Shown piece after piece: positions 23,582 to 31,972 of a stretch of 36,682 bases of DNA (position 1 is its first letter; each line of letters starts with the position of its first letter). The DNA is from Bifidobacterium breve (GTDB taxonomy: Bacteria; Actinomycetota; Actinomycetes; S36-B12; UBA5976), in assembly GCA_945866135.1 (NCBI GenBank), contig CAMBGF010000006.1, positions 1 through 36,682 of the forward strand. The letters run 5' to 3'. The notes beneath the pieces were generated by a model that worked only from the letters and a program-made list of their open reading frames with translations, did not search any database and was not told where the DNA came from. A program made the translations under genes and the position numbers.

Positions 23582-24472
23582 GTGACACTCCAGAAAGTCA
23601 TCCTGTTTTATGGGTTCGCCCCAGTTTCTGATCCAACCTCACTTCGACTCTGGCAACGCGATCTTTGCCAGAGTCTTGGCCTAACGGGTCGCATTATCAT
23701 TTCTGAACATGGCATAAATGGCACATTGGGTGGCAGCATGAGGGACTTAAAGAAATATGTCCGTAAGACGAGGGAATTTCCTGGCTTCGGCAAAATCGAC
23801 TTTAAGTGGTCGACCGGAACTGGAATGGATTTCCCCAAATTAGTTGTAAGAGTTCGTGATGAACTTGTCTCCTTCGGTGCAGTTGATGAGCTTGCTGTTA
23901 CGCACGACGGAGTCGTTGGCGGCGGCACTCACTTATCCCCACAAGAAGTTCATGACTTAGTTGCAGCTCGCCGTGATGAGGTAGTTTTTTTCGATGCCCG
24001 TAATTCATTCGAAGCCCGTGTCGGAAAATTTCGCGACGCTATCGTTCCTAACGTCGAAACGACAAGAGATTTTGTATCGGAATTTGAGAGTGGAAAATTC
24101 GATCACTTGAAGCACAAACCAATTATTGCTTATTGCACTGGAGGTGTGCGGTGCGAAGTTTTATCTGCCGTGATGAAGAGTCGCGGCTTCCAAGAGGTTT
24201 ATCAAATAACTGGAGGCATAGTTCGTTATGGCGAAACTTTTGGGGATGATGGCCTCTGGGATGGATCGCTCTATATTTTTGATAACAGAATGAGTATGGA
24301 TTTTTCTGACCACACTAAGGTGCTTGGAAGATGCGATGAGTGTGGTCAGCCAACAAATAGTTATTACGATCAGCACGCAAAACCTGGTCGAACACTTGCG
24401 CTACTTTGCCAACCTTGTGCAGTAGCTACTGGTGGCACTAAGCCAACGATTGATTCCAATACCGTTGGCTAG
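23582..24472 (+). CDS. trhO: tRNA uridine(34) hydroxylase TrhO (rhodanese-domain protein)
   Basis: A 296-residue protein of the YceA/TrhO family, which forms 5-hydroxyuridine at tRNA position 34. The N-terminal acylphosphatase-like domain contains SEHGINGTLGG. The central rhodanese domain has FFDARNSFEARVGKF and the catalytic loop YCTGGVRCE with C185. The C-terminus holds two CxxC pairs (CDEC and CQPC) that may bind zinc. The GTG start is preceded by GAGGTG at good spacing. It is the first typical chromosomal gene after the two-component locus. Confidence 0.92.
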   Translation: MTLQKVILFYGFAPVSDPTSLRLWQRDLCQSLGLTGRIIISEHGINGTLGGSMRDLKKYVRKTREFPGFGKIDFKWSTGTGMDFPKLVVRVRDELVSFGAVDELAVTHDGVVGGGTHLSPQEVHDLVAARRDEVVFFDARNSFEARVGKFRDAIVPNVETTRDFVSEFESGKFDHLKHKPIIAYCTGGVRCEVLSAVMKSRGFQEVYQITGGIVRYGETFGDDGLWDGSLYIFDNRMSMDFSDHTKVLGRCDECGQPTNSYYDQHAKPGRTLALLCQPCAVATGGTKPTIDSNTVG

Positions 24473-24474
24473 AC

Positions 24475-24494
24475 GCGGCTTAAGCTAAAGCCGC
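24475..24494. terminator. Hairpin shared by convergent trhO and ridA ends
   Basis: GCGGCTT and AAGCCGC form a 7-bp stem around a 6-base loop, overlapping the last codons of ridA and following the trhO stop. There is no T run on either side, so it is at best a weak or factor-assisted terminator. Confidence 0.4.
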
Positions 24495-24866
24495 AATCAC
24501 GTCTATTTCCAGCAATAAGCCCGGAATCGCTAACGCAGTAACTTCAACCGTGGTGTCAGCGGGATATGGCTTGGAGAAATACTTCTCGCGGCATTCGATA
24601 ATTGTTGGAAATTTAGTCATGTCGGTCATGTAAATGTTTACTTTAATGACTTTGGACAAGTCGCTTCCGGCTGCTGCTAAAACTTTCTGCAAATTGGCAA
24701 ATACTTGATGGGCTTGAGCCTGGAAGTCATTCTCACCCACGATTGCGCCATCAGAATCTAATGAAGCTTGGCCTGAAACGTAAACAACGCCGTTATGAAT
24801 CGTTGCTTGTGAATAAAAGAAGGGGCTATCCCAGGAATATGGACTGGCAACTCCGGTAACGCTCAT
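24480..24866 (-). CDS. RidA-family protein (reactive enamine/imine deaminase family)
   Basis: 128 residues from the ATG at 24866, which has TTGGAG directly upstream; the earlier in-frame TTG is part of that ribosome-binding site. The YjgF/RidA fold is seen in the VYVSGQASLDSDG segment, QAHQVFANLQKVLAAAGSDLSKVIKVNIYMTDM and the C-terminal VEVTALAIPGLLLEIDVIA. The usual Arg in the C-terminal active-site loop (R-x-x-V-x-V-x-x-L) is not clearly present: the corresponding DTTVEVTALAIP has Thr. It may therefore belong to a non-archetypal Rid subfamily without deaminase activity. Single gene, convergent with trhO. Confidence 0.9.
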   Translation of the reverse strand: MSVTGVASPYSWDSPFFYSQATIHNGVVYVSGQASLDSDGAIVGENDFQAQAHQVFANLQKVLAAAGSDLSKVIKVNIYMTDMTKFPTIIECREKYFSKPYPADTTVEVTALAIPGLLLEIDVIAALA

Positions 24867-24972
24867 TTGTTTCTCCAAACGAATAGGTGCTGGTTTGCTG
24901 AATCTAACTAGCAGTATCTAAATGTTGGCATAGATGTGGCGAAAAATCCCATGGAATCTAGCAATTCCAAGG

Positions 24973-25884
24973 TTAGGTCTCGCTTGGGCTGGTCTTCTCT
25001 AGCGCGCGTAGATTCGCGATTCGATCTTCAATTGCTGGATGAGTGGCAAATAGCTTTGAGGTCATCTTGTTATCCAGTGGTGATTCAATCCAGAGGTGGG
25101 CAACAGCATTAGATTTTTGCTGCACCACAGTGCTGTCAGCGGCTAAAGTCTCGAGCGCTCTTCGTAATCCTGTGGGATTACGCGTGAATGCAACTGCAGT
25201 AGCGTCGGCGAGAGCCTCTCGCTTTCGAGAAATTGCTGCCTTTAATAGCACTGCTGCGATCGGTGCCAATATGGCGGCAATTAACGCGGCAACCAAAACA
25301 AATGGATTTGCACCCCCGTTATTGCTTCGCCGACCGCCACCAAAGAGGCTAATCCGAATTAGAAAGTCGCTCAACAGTGCGATTGCTCCGGCAGTTGTTG
25401 CAGCTACGGCAGAAACTAAAGTGTCTCGGTTTGCTACGTGCGCTAATTCATGCGCAGCAACACCCTGCAGTTGTTCGCGGTCCATTACTTCCAAGATGCC
25501 TGTCGTAAATGCAATCACTGCGTGTTCAGGATCTCGGCCGGTGGCAAAGGCATTAGGCGCACCATCTTGTACGATCGCAACTTTGGGCATGGGCAAGCCA
25601 GACGCAATAGTTATCTCATGAACCAAATTGAACAGCTGTGGCGCAGTCTCATGATCAATGACTTTAGCTCCGGTCATGGCCAGAACAATCTTGTCTGAGG
25701 AATAGTAGGAACCCCAGACTCCAAAGAGTGAGATTCCAACCACGATAGGAATTATTCCGATGCTGGTGTAGCCCGCATAGAGAGCAAACGCATAAATTAC
25801 GAACGCAGTCAAACTTCCCATTACTGCTAACAGGAGATAAGTCTTTAAGCGATTGCTCTTTTGTTGCTCGCGAAAATCAGACAA
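24973..25884 (-). CDS. htpX: HtpX-like M48 zinc metalloprotease
   Basis: A 303-residue membrane protease with two N-terminal membrane helices (about 13-60), the zinc motif H145-E-L-A-H149 in GVAAHELAHVANRD, further hydrophobic segments at about 155-185 and 195-218, and the third-ligand region SRKREALADATAVAFT. This is the full HtpX layout. It degrades damaged membrane proteins and complements FtsH, which is encoded 21 kb away in this window. The start is TTG with a GAGG site upstream, 8 bases after lemA. The lemA-htpX pairing is common and suggests shared envelope function. Confidence 0.94.
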   Translation of the reverse strand: MSDFREQQKSNRLKTYLLLAVMGSLTAFVIYAFALYAGYTSIGIIPIVVGISLFGVWGSYYSSDKIVLAMTGAKVIDHETAPQLFNLVHEITIASGLPMPKVAIVQDGAPNAFATGRDPEHAVIAFTTGILEVMDREQLQGVAAHELAHVANRDTLVSAVAATTAGAIALLSDFLIRISLFGGGRRSNNGGANPFVLVAALIAAILAPIAAVLLKAAISRKREALADATAVAFTRNPTGLRRALETLAADSTVVQQKSNAVAHLWIESPLDNKMTSKLFATHPAIEDRIANLRALEKTSPSET

Positions 25885-25892
25885 GACGCGCC

Positions 25893-26450
25893 TCAGTTAA
25901 ATGAGACGTTTGGTACGTCGCGCTTACCTGGATCATTAACAACATAGAACTCGCGTAAAACAACGTTGGCCGGTCCCGCAAAAAACTTTCCAGGAATGCC
26001 AACAATGATTTCATTTAGCGCACGCACATTGTCGTTGTAGTACTGACGAGCGAAGCCCACCTTGTTTTCCGTTCCAGAAAGTTCTTCCTGGAGGGAAAGA
26101 AAATTAGCAGATGCCTCTAGATCGGGGTAAGCCTCGGCTACAGCCAGCAGGCCTCTTAGCGCCTGAGTCAGCATGCCATCAGCTTCAGCAACTGCTGCTA
26201 CACCTTGGGCGGCCGTTGCTTTGGCTCGCGCCTGGACAACTTTTTCGAAAGTTTCCTTTTCATGGGCTGCATAACCTTTGACGGTTTCTACCAAGTTCGG
26301 GATCAAGTCACCACGACGCTGCAGTTGCACTTCGATTTGGGCAAAGCCCTCATCGACGGCAACATTTAATCGCACCAGCTTGTTGTATTGGGCTATTCCA
26401 AAAATAACCAAGAGGACGAGAATTGCGACAATTACATAAGTTCCATTCAT
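25893..26450 (-). CDS. LemA family protein
   Basis: A 185-residue protein with one N-terminal membrane helix (about 4-20) followed by a helical-bundle domain. The sequence YNKLVRLNVAVDEGFAQIEVQLQRRGDLIPNLVETVKGYA is the family signature, and ARQYYNDNVRALNEIIVGIPG is the C-terminal conserved block. LemA proteins are membrane-anchored and often co-encoded with HtpX or TPM-domain proteins; their biochemical role is not settled. It is co-directional with htpX with 8 bases between. Confidence 0.94.
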   Translation of the reverse strand: MNGTYVIVAILVLLVIFGIAQYNKLVRLNVAVDEGFAQIEVQLQRRGDLIPNLVETVKGYAAHEKETFEKVVQARAKATAAQGVAAVAEADGMLTQALRGLLAVAEAYPDLEASANFLSLQEELSGTENKVGFARQYYNDNVRALNEIIVGIPGKFFAGPANVVLREFYVVNDPGKRDVPNVSFN

Positions 26451-26494
26451 GGGCCTAGATTACCCCAGCAGAGCCCACTTAAACCTGAGCGGGC

Positions 26495-26965
26495 CTAGAC
26501 CAAACTGGCTCGGTGCTCTTCATCGTGGGTTAAAACCTGGATCAAAAGCGCGCTGACATCGATCTCGCCAAAAGCGTCATGTCTGGCTTGAGCTTGCCAT
26601 TGCGTGGGTGTGAGATCCTTGACTGCCGAAAGCAAGGTGGTTCGATGCGACATGGCAAGAGCTGCCACGTCTTCAAGTGATTGACTCCCGAATTTCGCTA
26701 CAGTTTCCGCTGGATTTGGCTCCCACCAAACAAACTGCGGTACGGGATCCCCGGCCGCTTGCGCCTGGCACATTAATTGAATTCTCGGCAACCACACCAA
26801 TTCATCTACTTGCGAAATGTGCCCCAGTACCACCGGTGGCGCCCACTGCTCATCGGTATTGGCCAACCATTCCGGGTGTCTTAATCCTGCATTCCGCGCT
26901 GAGGTGATCATGCGATCTATCGACATAATGAGTTCAACCATCAGTACCGCAGGAGGCGTAGACAC
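26495..26965 (-). CDS. DinB-superfamily protein
   Basis: Up to 156 residues from the GTG at 26965; later ATGs at residues 9 or 14 are possible. The fold is suggested by VVLGHISQVDELVWLPRIQ, carrying a histidine ligand, and the C-terminal HDEEHRASL, carrying the paired H-x3-H ligands. These are typical of DinB/YfiT metal-dependent proteins, many of which use low-molecular-weight thiols such as mycothiol. Activity and substrate unknown. It is isolated between lemA and the HNH nuclease gene. Confidence 0.78.
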   Translation of the reverse strand: MSTPPAVLMVELIMSIDRMITSARNAGLRHPEWLANTDEQWAPPVVLGHISQVDELVWLPRIQLMCQAQAAGDPVPQFVWWEPNPAETVAKFGSQSLEDVAALAMSHRTTLLSAVKDLTPTQWQAQARHDAFGEIDVSALLIQVLTHDEEHRASLV

Positions 26966-26996
26966 TCTCCTATCCTGCCTTAAAACTAATCTTTGT

Positions 26997-27782
26997 CTAG
27001 TTAGGTAACAAGGTTTCGAAGCATTCAGGTTTACTCAAAATGCCAAGCATGGCACTCTTTTCAGAACTGGTTACAAACAGTTGCCACTTAGTTTTTACTG
27101 CCACCTGCCTGGCAATAAAGTCGCATCGGCCAGGTTTATATGGGGGTAACCAAGAAGCGGCGTTGGAATCACTTTTTTGCCTATTAAGAGAAGCCACTGT
27201 GACGATTAAGTTAAGTGGGTCGTTAGCAAATTCAGTGCGCATTTCATCGGTCCATAAATCTGCGCCCATTTGCCACGCGTTACTTAGCGCAACCACGTGA
27301 TCAATTTGTGCTTCGGAGGGCTGTTCAGTGAAGGTGTAGGACTCATTGGAATACGGATCAGTCCATGTGCCACCAACAACTTTGCAATCGTTAGTTCCGC
27401 CCTTGTAGCTGGCGGTGGTGAAGTCACGGCTCAAAATGTCATTTCGAGTGTCACAGCCATTTCGATCCACGTCTTTCCAAGCTGAACCGAAAGCATCTCG
27501 ACTGTAATTAGTGCTGGCACTTCGCCCGCGCTCAACTAATGCTTGTGCAGCCAGTAATGCTTGTGTGTCGCCAGCGCTTGGCTCTTGCGTGCTAATGACC
27601 GAAGGAGAAGCTAAGACTTCGGGAATCTGCGTTGTGTTAGGTACAACTGGACTTGCCGGCACATAGTAGGACGAAGGCGAAACCGTTGGGATTGACTCTG
27701 GCGGCGCGCTGACATTGTTGCCGGGGCCAAACCACCAAAAGAGGAAGATGATTGCGAATAACGGGTAATACTTTTTCACCAA
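26997..27782 (-). CDS. Exported HNH-type nuclease (DUF1524/GmrSD-like domain)
   Basis: A 261-residue protein with an N-terminal hydrophobic signal or anchor (about residues 5-20) and a Pro/Ser/Val-rich linker to about 70. The domain that follows has DVDRNGCDTRNDIL and the HNH core: D161-H162 (QIDHVVALSNAW), N191 in DPLNLIVT and N200-x2-K203 in LNRQKSD. This layout is known from actinobacterial secreted DUF1524 proteins and extracellular DNases. The likely role is degradation of external DNA for nutrients, or competition; this is inference. Its start overlaps the end of ung by 7 bases, so the two are co-transcribed. Confidence 0.88.
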   Translation of the reverse strand: MVKKYYPLFAIIFLFWWFGPGNNVSAPPESIPTVSPSSYYVPASPVVPNTTQIPEVLASPSVISTQEPSAGDTQALLAAQALVERGRSASTNYSRDAFGSAWKDVDRNGCDTRNDILSRDFTTASYKGGTNDCKVVGGTWTDPYSNESYTFTEQPSEAQIDHVVALSNAWQMGADLWTDEMRTEFANDPLNLIVTVASLNRQKSDSNAASWLPPYKPGRCDFIARQVAVKTKWQLFVTSSEKSAMLGILSKPECFETLLPN

Positions 27783-28441
27783 TCGATCCCCTCTTTGCGA
27801 TCCAATCTCAGCATTTCATTAGTTTTGCTAAATGGCTTAGAACCTGCAAATCCTCGATGCGCACTAAGTGGACTCGGATGCGCCGAGGTCACAATGCGAT
27901 CTTGCGAAAACATAGGACTGCAACTCTGCGCTGCCTTGCCCCAGAGGATCGCCACCACTTTTGAATTAGCGGTAACAACTGTGTTCAAGATCTGCGCGAC
28001 TACTCGATCCCAAGGCAATTCGGCGTGGGAATTGCTCACGCCATGAACTGTGGTGAGAGTGGTATTTAGCAGGAGCACACCCTGAGCGACCCAGTGCGCA
28101 AGATCCGGTGAAGTTTGTGGTGGTCGGCCAATGTCTGCTTCCAATTCCTTAAGAATGTTGCGCAGCGAGCCTGGTAGCGGCTTAGTTTCCTTTGGAACTG
28201 CAAACGCTAGACCAATTGCATGACCTGAGTTTGGGTATGGATCTTGGCCAAGTATGACGACTTTGACTTGATCTGGCGCAAGTGTCAGCGCAGTAAAAAT
28301 GTTGTCCCATGCCGGAACAATAATCTCGCCGCCAACGTGCGCAGCGTTTAGGGCTGAATCAATTTCCGCTAACTCGTCACGGCAGTTTTCTAACTGGTTG
28401 CGCCACGGCTCTGGAATAAGACTCCAAAGATCCCGTGTCAT
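27776..28441 (-). CDS. ung: Uracil-DNA glycosylase, family 1
   Basis: A 221-residue enzyme that removes uracil from DNA to start base excision repair. The catalytic water-activating motif GQDPYP has D67, and the conserved HPSPLSAHRG loop lies in the C-terminal part. Other blocks (GLAFAVP, GVLLLNTTLTTVHGVSNSH, ILWGKAAQ) fit Ung throughout. It overlaps the downstream HNH nuclease gene by 7 bases and is 4 bases after dapA, so dapA-ung-nuclease read as one transcription unit. Confidence 0.96.
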   Translation of the reverse strand: MTRDLWSLIPEPWRNQLENCRDELAEIDSALNAAHVGGEIIVPAWDNIFTALTLAPDQVKVVILGQDPYPNSGHAIGLAFAVPKETKPLPGSLRNILKELEADIGRPPQTSPDLAHWVAQGVLLLNTTLTTVHGVSNSHAELPWDRVVAQILNTVVTANSKVVAILWGKAAQSCSPMFSQDRIVTSAHPSPLSAHRGFAGSKPFSKTNEMLRLDRKEGIDW

Positions 28442-28445
28442 GTTG

Positions 28446-29321
28446 CTAAACCAAGTTGGGAGCCCATTGTCCAGCTTGGGCGACTAGAGCCCGTAACTCT
28501 TCAACTCCAGCATCCTCAAGTGTGTTTAGTGGCGCGCGAGTTTCGGAGCATGGCGCGCCAAGAATTCCCATAAGCGCCTTGGTCTTTGCTATGTAACGAC
28601 CAGACTCAATGTGTTGCAGAATTGGCAAGACCGCTTCATAGGCAGCTGCGCGGGTTTGCGAATCCATGATTCCAAGATGTGCTTTAGGAAGGGCATTGGC
28701 CATTCCGCCAATCCAACTTGTCACGCCAGCATCCATAAAAGTTTTACTGTCAGCATCGGCGCCACAAACGATTTCAATTCTCCCGGCGTAACGGGACTTA
28801 AACATTGGAATACGATCTAGATCCCCTGATGCTTCCTTAATTCCAATTACGTACTCATTGTCGGCGAGCAAATCCAAAGACTCTTGGTCGAACTGCACAC
28901 CGGTGCGCGCTGGGTAGTCGTAAAGCACCGAAGGCAACTTCACAGCGTTTATTACAGCGTTCACATGCTTAGCAAGTTCAACTGAGGTAGGAAGCACATA
29001 AGCAGGTCCAGCCACCATCAAGCCATCTACTTTTAACTCGGCTGCTAGTTTCACTTGCTTAATTGCCTCGCCAGTAGACATGCCGCCGATGCCAGCTAAA
29101 ACTGGGACGCGACCCTTTACTTGCGACACTATGGTGCTAATTACCGTACGACGCTCTTCAAAAGTTAGGGCATATGCCTCACCTGTTGTGCCGGCTGCGA
29201 CTATGCCAGAGAGATTGTTGGCCAGCATAACTTCTACTAAATGAGCAATGCTCTTAGCATCAACTTCGCCAGAACTATCAAAAGGTGTCACTAGCGGAAC
29301 GTGTACTCCATCGAGATTCAT
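28446..29321 (-). CDS. dapA: Dihydrodipicolinate synthase (4-hydroxy-tetrahydrodipicolinate synthase) family
   Basis: 291 residues from the ATG at 29321, which has GGAG upstream; the in-frame TTG 12 bases earlier belongs to that ribosome-binding site. The aldolase residues of DapA are present at near-standard positions: T45-T46 in AGTTGE, Y134 in VLYDYP, R139 in ARTG and the Schiff-base lysine K162 in GIKEASG. This supports condensation of pyruvate with aspartate semialdehyde for lysine and peptidoglycan synthesis. The GEAYALTFEER segment differs from the usual GESPTL form, so a related aldolase of the same superfamily cannot be excluded. No dapB is adjacent. Confidence 0.8.
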   Translation of the reverse strand: MNLDGVHVPLVTPFDSSGEVDAKSIAHLVEVMLANNLSGIVAAGTTGEAYALTFEERRTVISTIVSQVKGRVPVLAGIGGMSTGEAIKQVKLAAELKVDGLMVAGPAYVLPTSVELAKHVNAVINAVKLPSVLYDYPARTGVQFDQESLDLLADNEYVIGIKEASGDLDRIPMFKSRYAGRIEIVCGADADSKTFMDAGVTSWIGGMANALPKAHLGIMDSQTRAAAYEAVLPILQHIESGRYIAKTKALMGILGAPCSETRAPLNTLEDAGVEELRALVAQAGQWAPNLV

Positions 29322-29349
29322 CGGGTTCTCCAAACTTGTATTCTTAAGT

Positions 29350-30045
29350 GTGCAAACCCCAATCTACTCGCAGGAAACTGACGGTCAGGCACATCCCCAC
29401 ATTCGTACATTTCATGCCCGACATGGCCGAATGTCAGCTCGCCGGGATCACGCTTTGAACGTGCTTTTGCCCCCAATGGAGATTATTGATCTCCCACGAC
29501 CTATTGATTTGATGGAAGTACTGGGGCTATCTAAAGTCATTATTGATTTTGGCAGTGGCATGGGCGACCATACTGTGGCTTTGGCGCAGTCCCAATCTGA
29601 GCTTGGGGTACTTGCTATTGATGTGCATACTGCAGGTCTATGCGAAGTGGCGCAAACTGCACACGAAAATTCCCTGACCAACGTTCGGATACATCATGGC
29701 GACGGAATCGATGTGCTACGCGATTGGTTACTTCCAAACTCCATCTCTGAGGTGCACATCCTGTTCCCAGATCCATGGCCAAAGATCCGTCACAATAAAC
29801 GGCGGTTAATTCAACCGGATTTCCTGGACTCAGTTAGCAAAGTATTGCAACCAGATGGGCTCGTGCGATTTGTCACAGATGATGTCTCATACTTTGAGCA
29901 CGCGACTCTGGCTTTCGGAAAAAATCTTAATTTTGAAACTGCAAACCAGCACTGGGACATACCTTTGACCACTTACCATAAGCGTGCCTTGCGACTCGGT
30001 CACACTATCTCGCAGCAAAGTTTTAAGAAATTAAGTCCGAGCTAA
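29350..30045 (+). CDS. trmB: tRNA (guanine-N7)-methyltransferase
   Basis: About 231 residues from the GTG at 29350; a longer frame reaches 29248 but overlaps dapA. The chosen start is 28 bases from the dapA ATG and has no clear ribosome-binding site, so it may be leaderless. The enzyme makes m7G46 in tRNA. Family features are RTFHARHGRMS, the SAM-binding IDFGSGMGDHTVALAQ, LAIDVH, and the catalytic block VHILFPDPWPKIRHNKRRLIQPDFL. The 3' end overlaps the convergent Nudix gene by 15 bases. Confidence 0.93.
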   Translation: MQTPIYSQETDGQAHPHIRTFHARHGRMSARRDHALNVLLPPMEIIDLPRPIDLMEVLGLSKVIIDFGSGMGDHTVALAQSQSELGVLAIDVHTAGLCEVAQTAHENSLTNVRIHHGDGIDVLRDWLLPNSISEVHILFPDPWPKIRHNKRRLIQPDFLDSVSKVLQPDGLVRFVTDDVSYFEHATLAFGKNLNFETANQHWDIPLTTYHKRALRLGHTISQQSFKKLSPS

Positions 30046-30504
30046 GACTTCTTCGATTGCTATTAGGATCTCATCCCAGTTAGAAGCAAATCCTGGATGT
30101 AGATTTAAATCCTGCACTTTAGAAATCTCAATCCAATCAGCCAGCTCCGCTTCGTCGTTGGTAACAAATTCAACATCACGCGAAGTTAATGCAATTACTG
30201 TGTGATAGTGCCAGTCATCATGATCAGTCCACATGTTGTCATGCACCACTTCGACCAATGACTCATCGATTGCTAATTCCTCGCGCATCTCGCGCAATGC
30301 TGATTCAATCGCACTTTCATGTGAATCGCGCGCACCACCTGGAATCCCCCAAACCCGACCGCCGTGCGTCCACTCTGCGCGCAATTGCATCAGAACAGAT
30401 CTTGAGCCTGCATCTAGCAGCACAACTCCAGCTGCGCCATGAAGTCCCCAATGCTTAGAACCACATTGGCATTGCACCCAGCCATCACCATCACGTAAAG
30501 CCAT
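30031..30504 (-). CDS. Nudix hydrolase
   Basis: A 157-residue Nudix protein. The box GARDSHE-x7-REMREELAI follows the G-x5-E-x7-R-E-x2-E-E pattern exactly, so the metal-binding glutamates are present. The N-terminal WVQCQCGSKHWGLHGAAG lead has a C-x-C pair. Nudix enzymes cleave nucleoside diphosphates linked to another group; substrate is not predictable. It lies 12 bases downstream of a second Nudix-like gene in the same orientation. Confidence 0.9.
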   Translation of the reverse strand: MALRDGDGWVQCQCGSKHWGLHGAAGVVLLDAGSRSVLMQLRAEWTHGGRVWGIPGGARDSHESAIESALREMREELAIDESLVEVVHDNMWTDHDDWHYHTVIALTSRDVEFVTNDEAELADWIEISKVQDLNLHPGFASNWDEILIAIEEVLART

Positions 30505-30516
30505 TATTAGATTTCC

Positions 30517-31080
30517 TTAGGAATGTGCGCCAGCATGTGCCAGCGCCATTTGTACAAGTTGATCTTGACCGCCAGTCATTTCGGCGCGGACATTTTGTGA
30601 CATGGCTTCCTTGGGCGTAAGCCAAACCAAATCCAGGGCATCCTGGCTCGGTGAGCAATCACCCTTGACTGGCACCACATAGACCAAGGAAACTGCGTGC
30701 TGACGTGGATCATGAAAACCTGAAATCTCTGGGTCAGGAAAATATTCAGCAACAGTAAAAGGTGCTGGGTTTGTGGGCAACTGTGGCAGAGCAAGTGCGC
30801 CCAAATCCTTTTCAATGTGTCGAAGTAGCGCTTCGCGAATTCTCTCGCCGTGAAGCACCCGACCCGATATCAAAGCTCTGCTTATCGAGCCATCCGGGCG
30901 CCCGCGAAGCAATAACCCAACCCTGGTTATGCGACCTGCTTCATCGACACGAACTGGAATGACATCCAAGTAGACGATCGGTAACCGGGCGCGCGCCAAA
31001 TTCAAGTCCTCGGCGCTTAACCAAGTTGGAATGGTATCGGTTACATTCGTCACGTTCTTATTATGCCAATGACTTGTCAC
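30517..31080 (-). CDS. DUF4916 Nudix-fold protein
   Basis: Up to 187 residues (GTG 31080); a GTG at 31053 is an alternative. Conserved blocks are LPIVYLDVIPVRVDEAGRITRVGLLLRG, ALISGRVLHGERIREALLRHIEKDLG, PFTVAEYFPDP and DPRQHAVSLVYVVPV, matching the actinobacterial DUF4916 Nudix-like family. The canonical Nudix box is degenerate: SGRVLHGERIREALLRHIEKDLG keeps only part of the glutamate pattern. It may bind rather than hydrolyse nucleotides. Co-directional with the next Nudix gene. Confidence 0.82.
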   Translation of the reverse strand: MTSHWHNKNVTNVTDTIPTWLSAEDLNLARARLPIVYLDVIPVRVDEAGRITRVGLLLRGRPDGSISRALISGRVLHGERIREALLRHIEKDLGALALPQLPTNPAPFTVAEYFPDPEISGFHDPRQHAVSLVYVVPVKGDCSPSQDALDLVWLTPKEAMSQNVRAEMTGGQDQLVQMALAHAGAHS

Positions 31081-31109
31081 ATTTGAACTATCGAGCCTGG
31101 TAAGGAAAC

Positions 31110-31922
31110 TTAGTCTTTAGCTCTTCGACCGCGACTTGGTGATTTCCCTTGGGCATACCAGCGACCATCGCTGTACTCAACTACCAATGGCATATCGAAT
31201 GCCTGTGACATAGGTTCACTGCTTATAACTTCTGGCACCTCGCCCATGGCACAAATCTGCCCACTTTTAATCAACAGAGCGTGAGTAAAATTCGGTGGAA
31301 TTTCCTCAACGTGATGCGTCACCAAAACCAGACTTGGGGATGCTTGATCGCCAGCAAGAATCGCTAATCTCGCAACTAAATCCTCCCTGCCGCCAACATC
31401 CAGCCCAGCTGCGGGTTCATCCAAAATCAATAACTCTGGATCACACATCAGCGCTCTAGCAATAGAAACTCGCTTGCGTTCACCTTCGGAAAGATTTCCA
31501 ATTCTCCGGTTGGCTAAAGTCAGCAGTCCCCAGGCAGAGATCAATTCATGTGCTCGAGATCTATCGACTTCGTCGTAGCGCTCCCGCCACCTGCCTGTGA
31601 TTCCATAAGCAGCAGTTTGCACGCTGTCAAAAACAGTTTCACTCGCTGGCAGCAGCGCGGCAACAGCAGCACTGGAAATACCAACCAGCGTGCGTAATTC
31701 TCGCATGTCTGTTTTTCCAACTTGGTAACCAAGAATGCTTGCTTGTCCAGAGGTTGGGTGCATATATCCAGAGCACACCTGCATCAGAGTAGTTTTACCG
31801 GCCCCGTTGGCGCCCATGATGACCCAGCGTTGTCCGCGGGATACTTGCCAGGAAACATGGCTCAATATTTCAGTTCCACCACGGCGCACTGTGACATCAC
31901 TTAACTCCAGGACCTGGGACAC
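31110..31922 (-). CDS. ABC transporter ATP-binding protein, no permease adjacent
   Basis: A 270-residue ATPase with Walker A GANGAGKTT, signature LSEGERKRVSIARAL (in place of LSGGQ), Walker B LLILDEPAAGLDVGG and the switch histidine in VTHHVEEIP. The signature and THHVEEIP segment resemble the ModF/iron-type ATPases often encoded alone in actinobacteria. No permease or binding protein is nearby, so it may serve a distant transporter or have a non-transport role. It diverges from the next gene with 50 bases between. Confidence 0.88.
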   Translation of the reverse strand: MSQVLELSDVTVRRGGTEILSHVSWQVSRGQRWVIMGANGAGKTTLMQVCSGYMHPTSGQASILGYQVGKTDMRELRTLVGISSAAVAALLPASETVFDSVQTAAYGITGRWRERYDEVDRSRAHELISAWGLLTLANRRIGNLSEGERKRVSIARALMCDPELLILDEPAAGLDVGGREDLVARLAILAGDQASPSLVLVTHHVEEIPPNFTHALLIKSGQICAMGEVPEVISSEPMSQAFDMPLVVEYSDGRWYAQGKSPSRGRRAKD

Positions 31923-31972
31923 GAGATAAATCTATCGGCTGCATGTCATAGAAATTCGCGTAAGGTAGCCAC

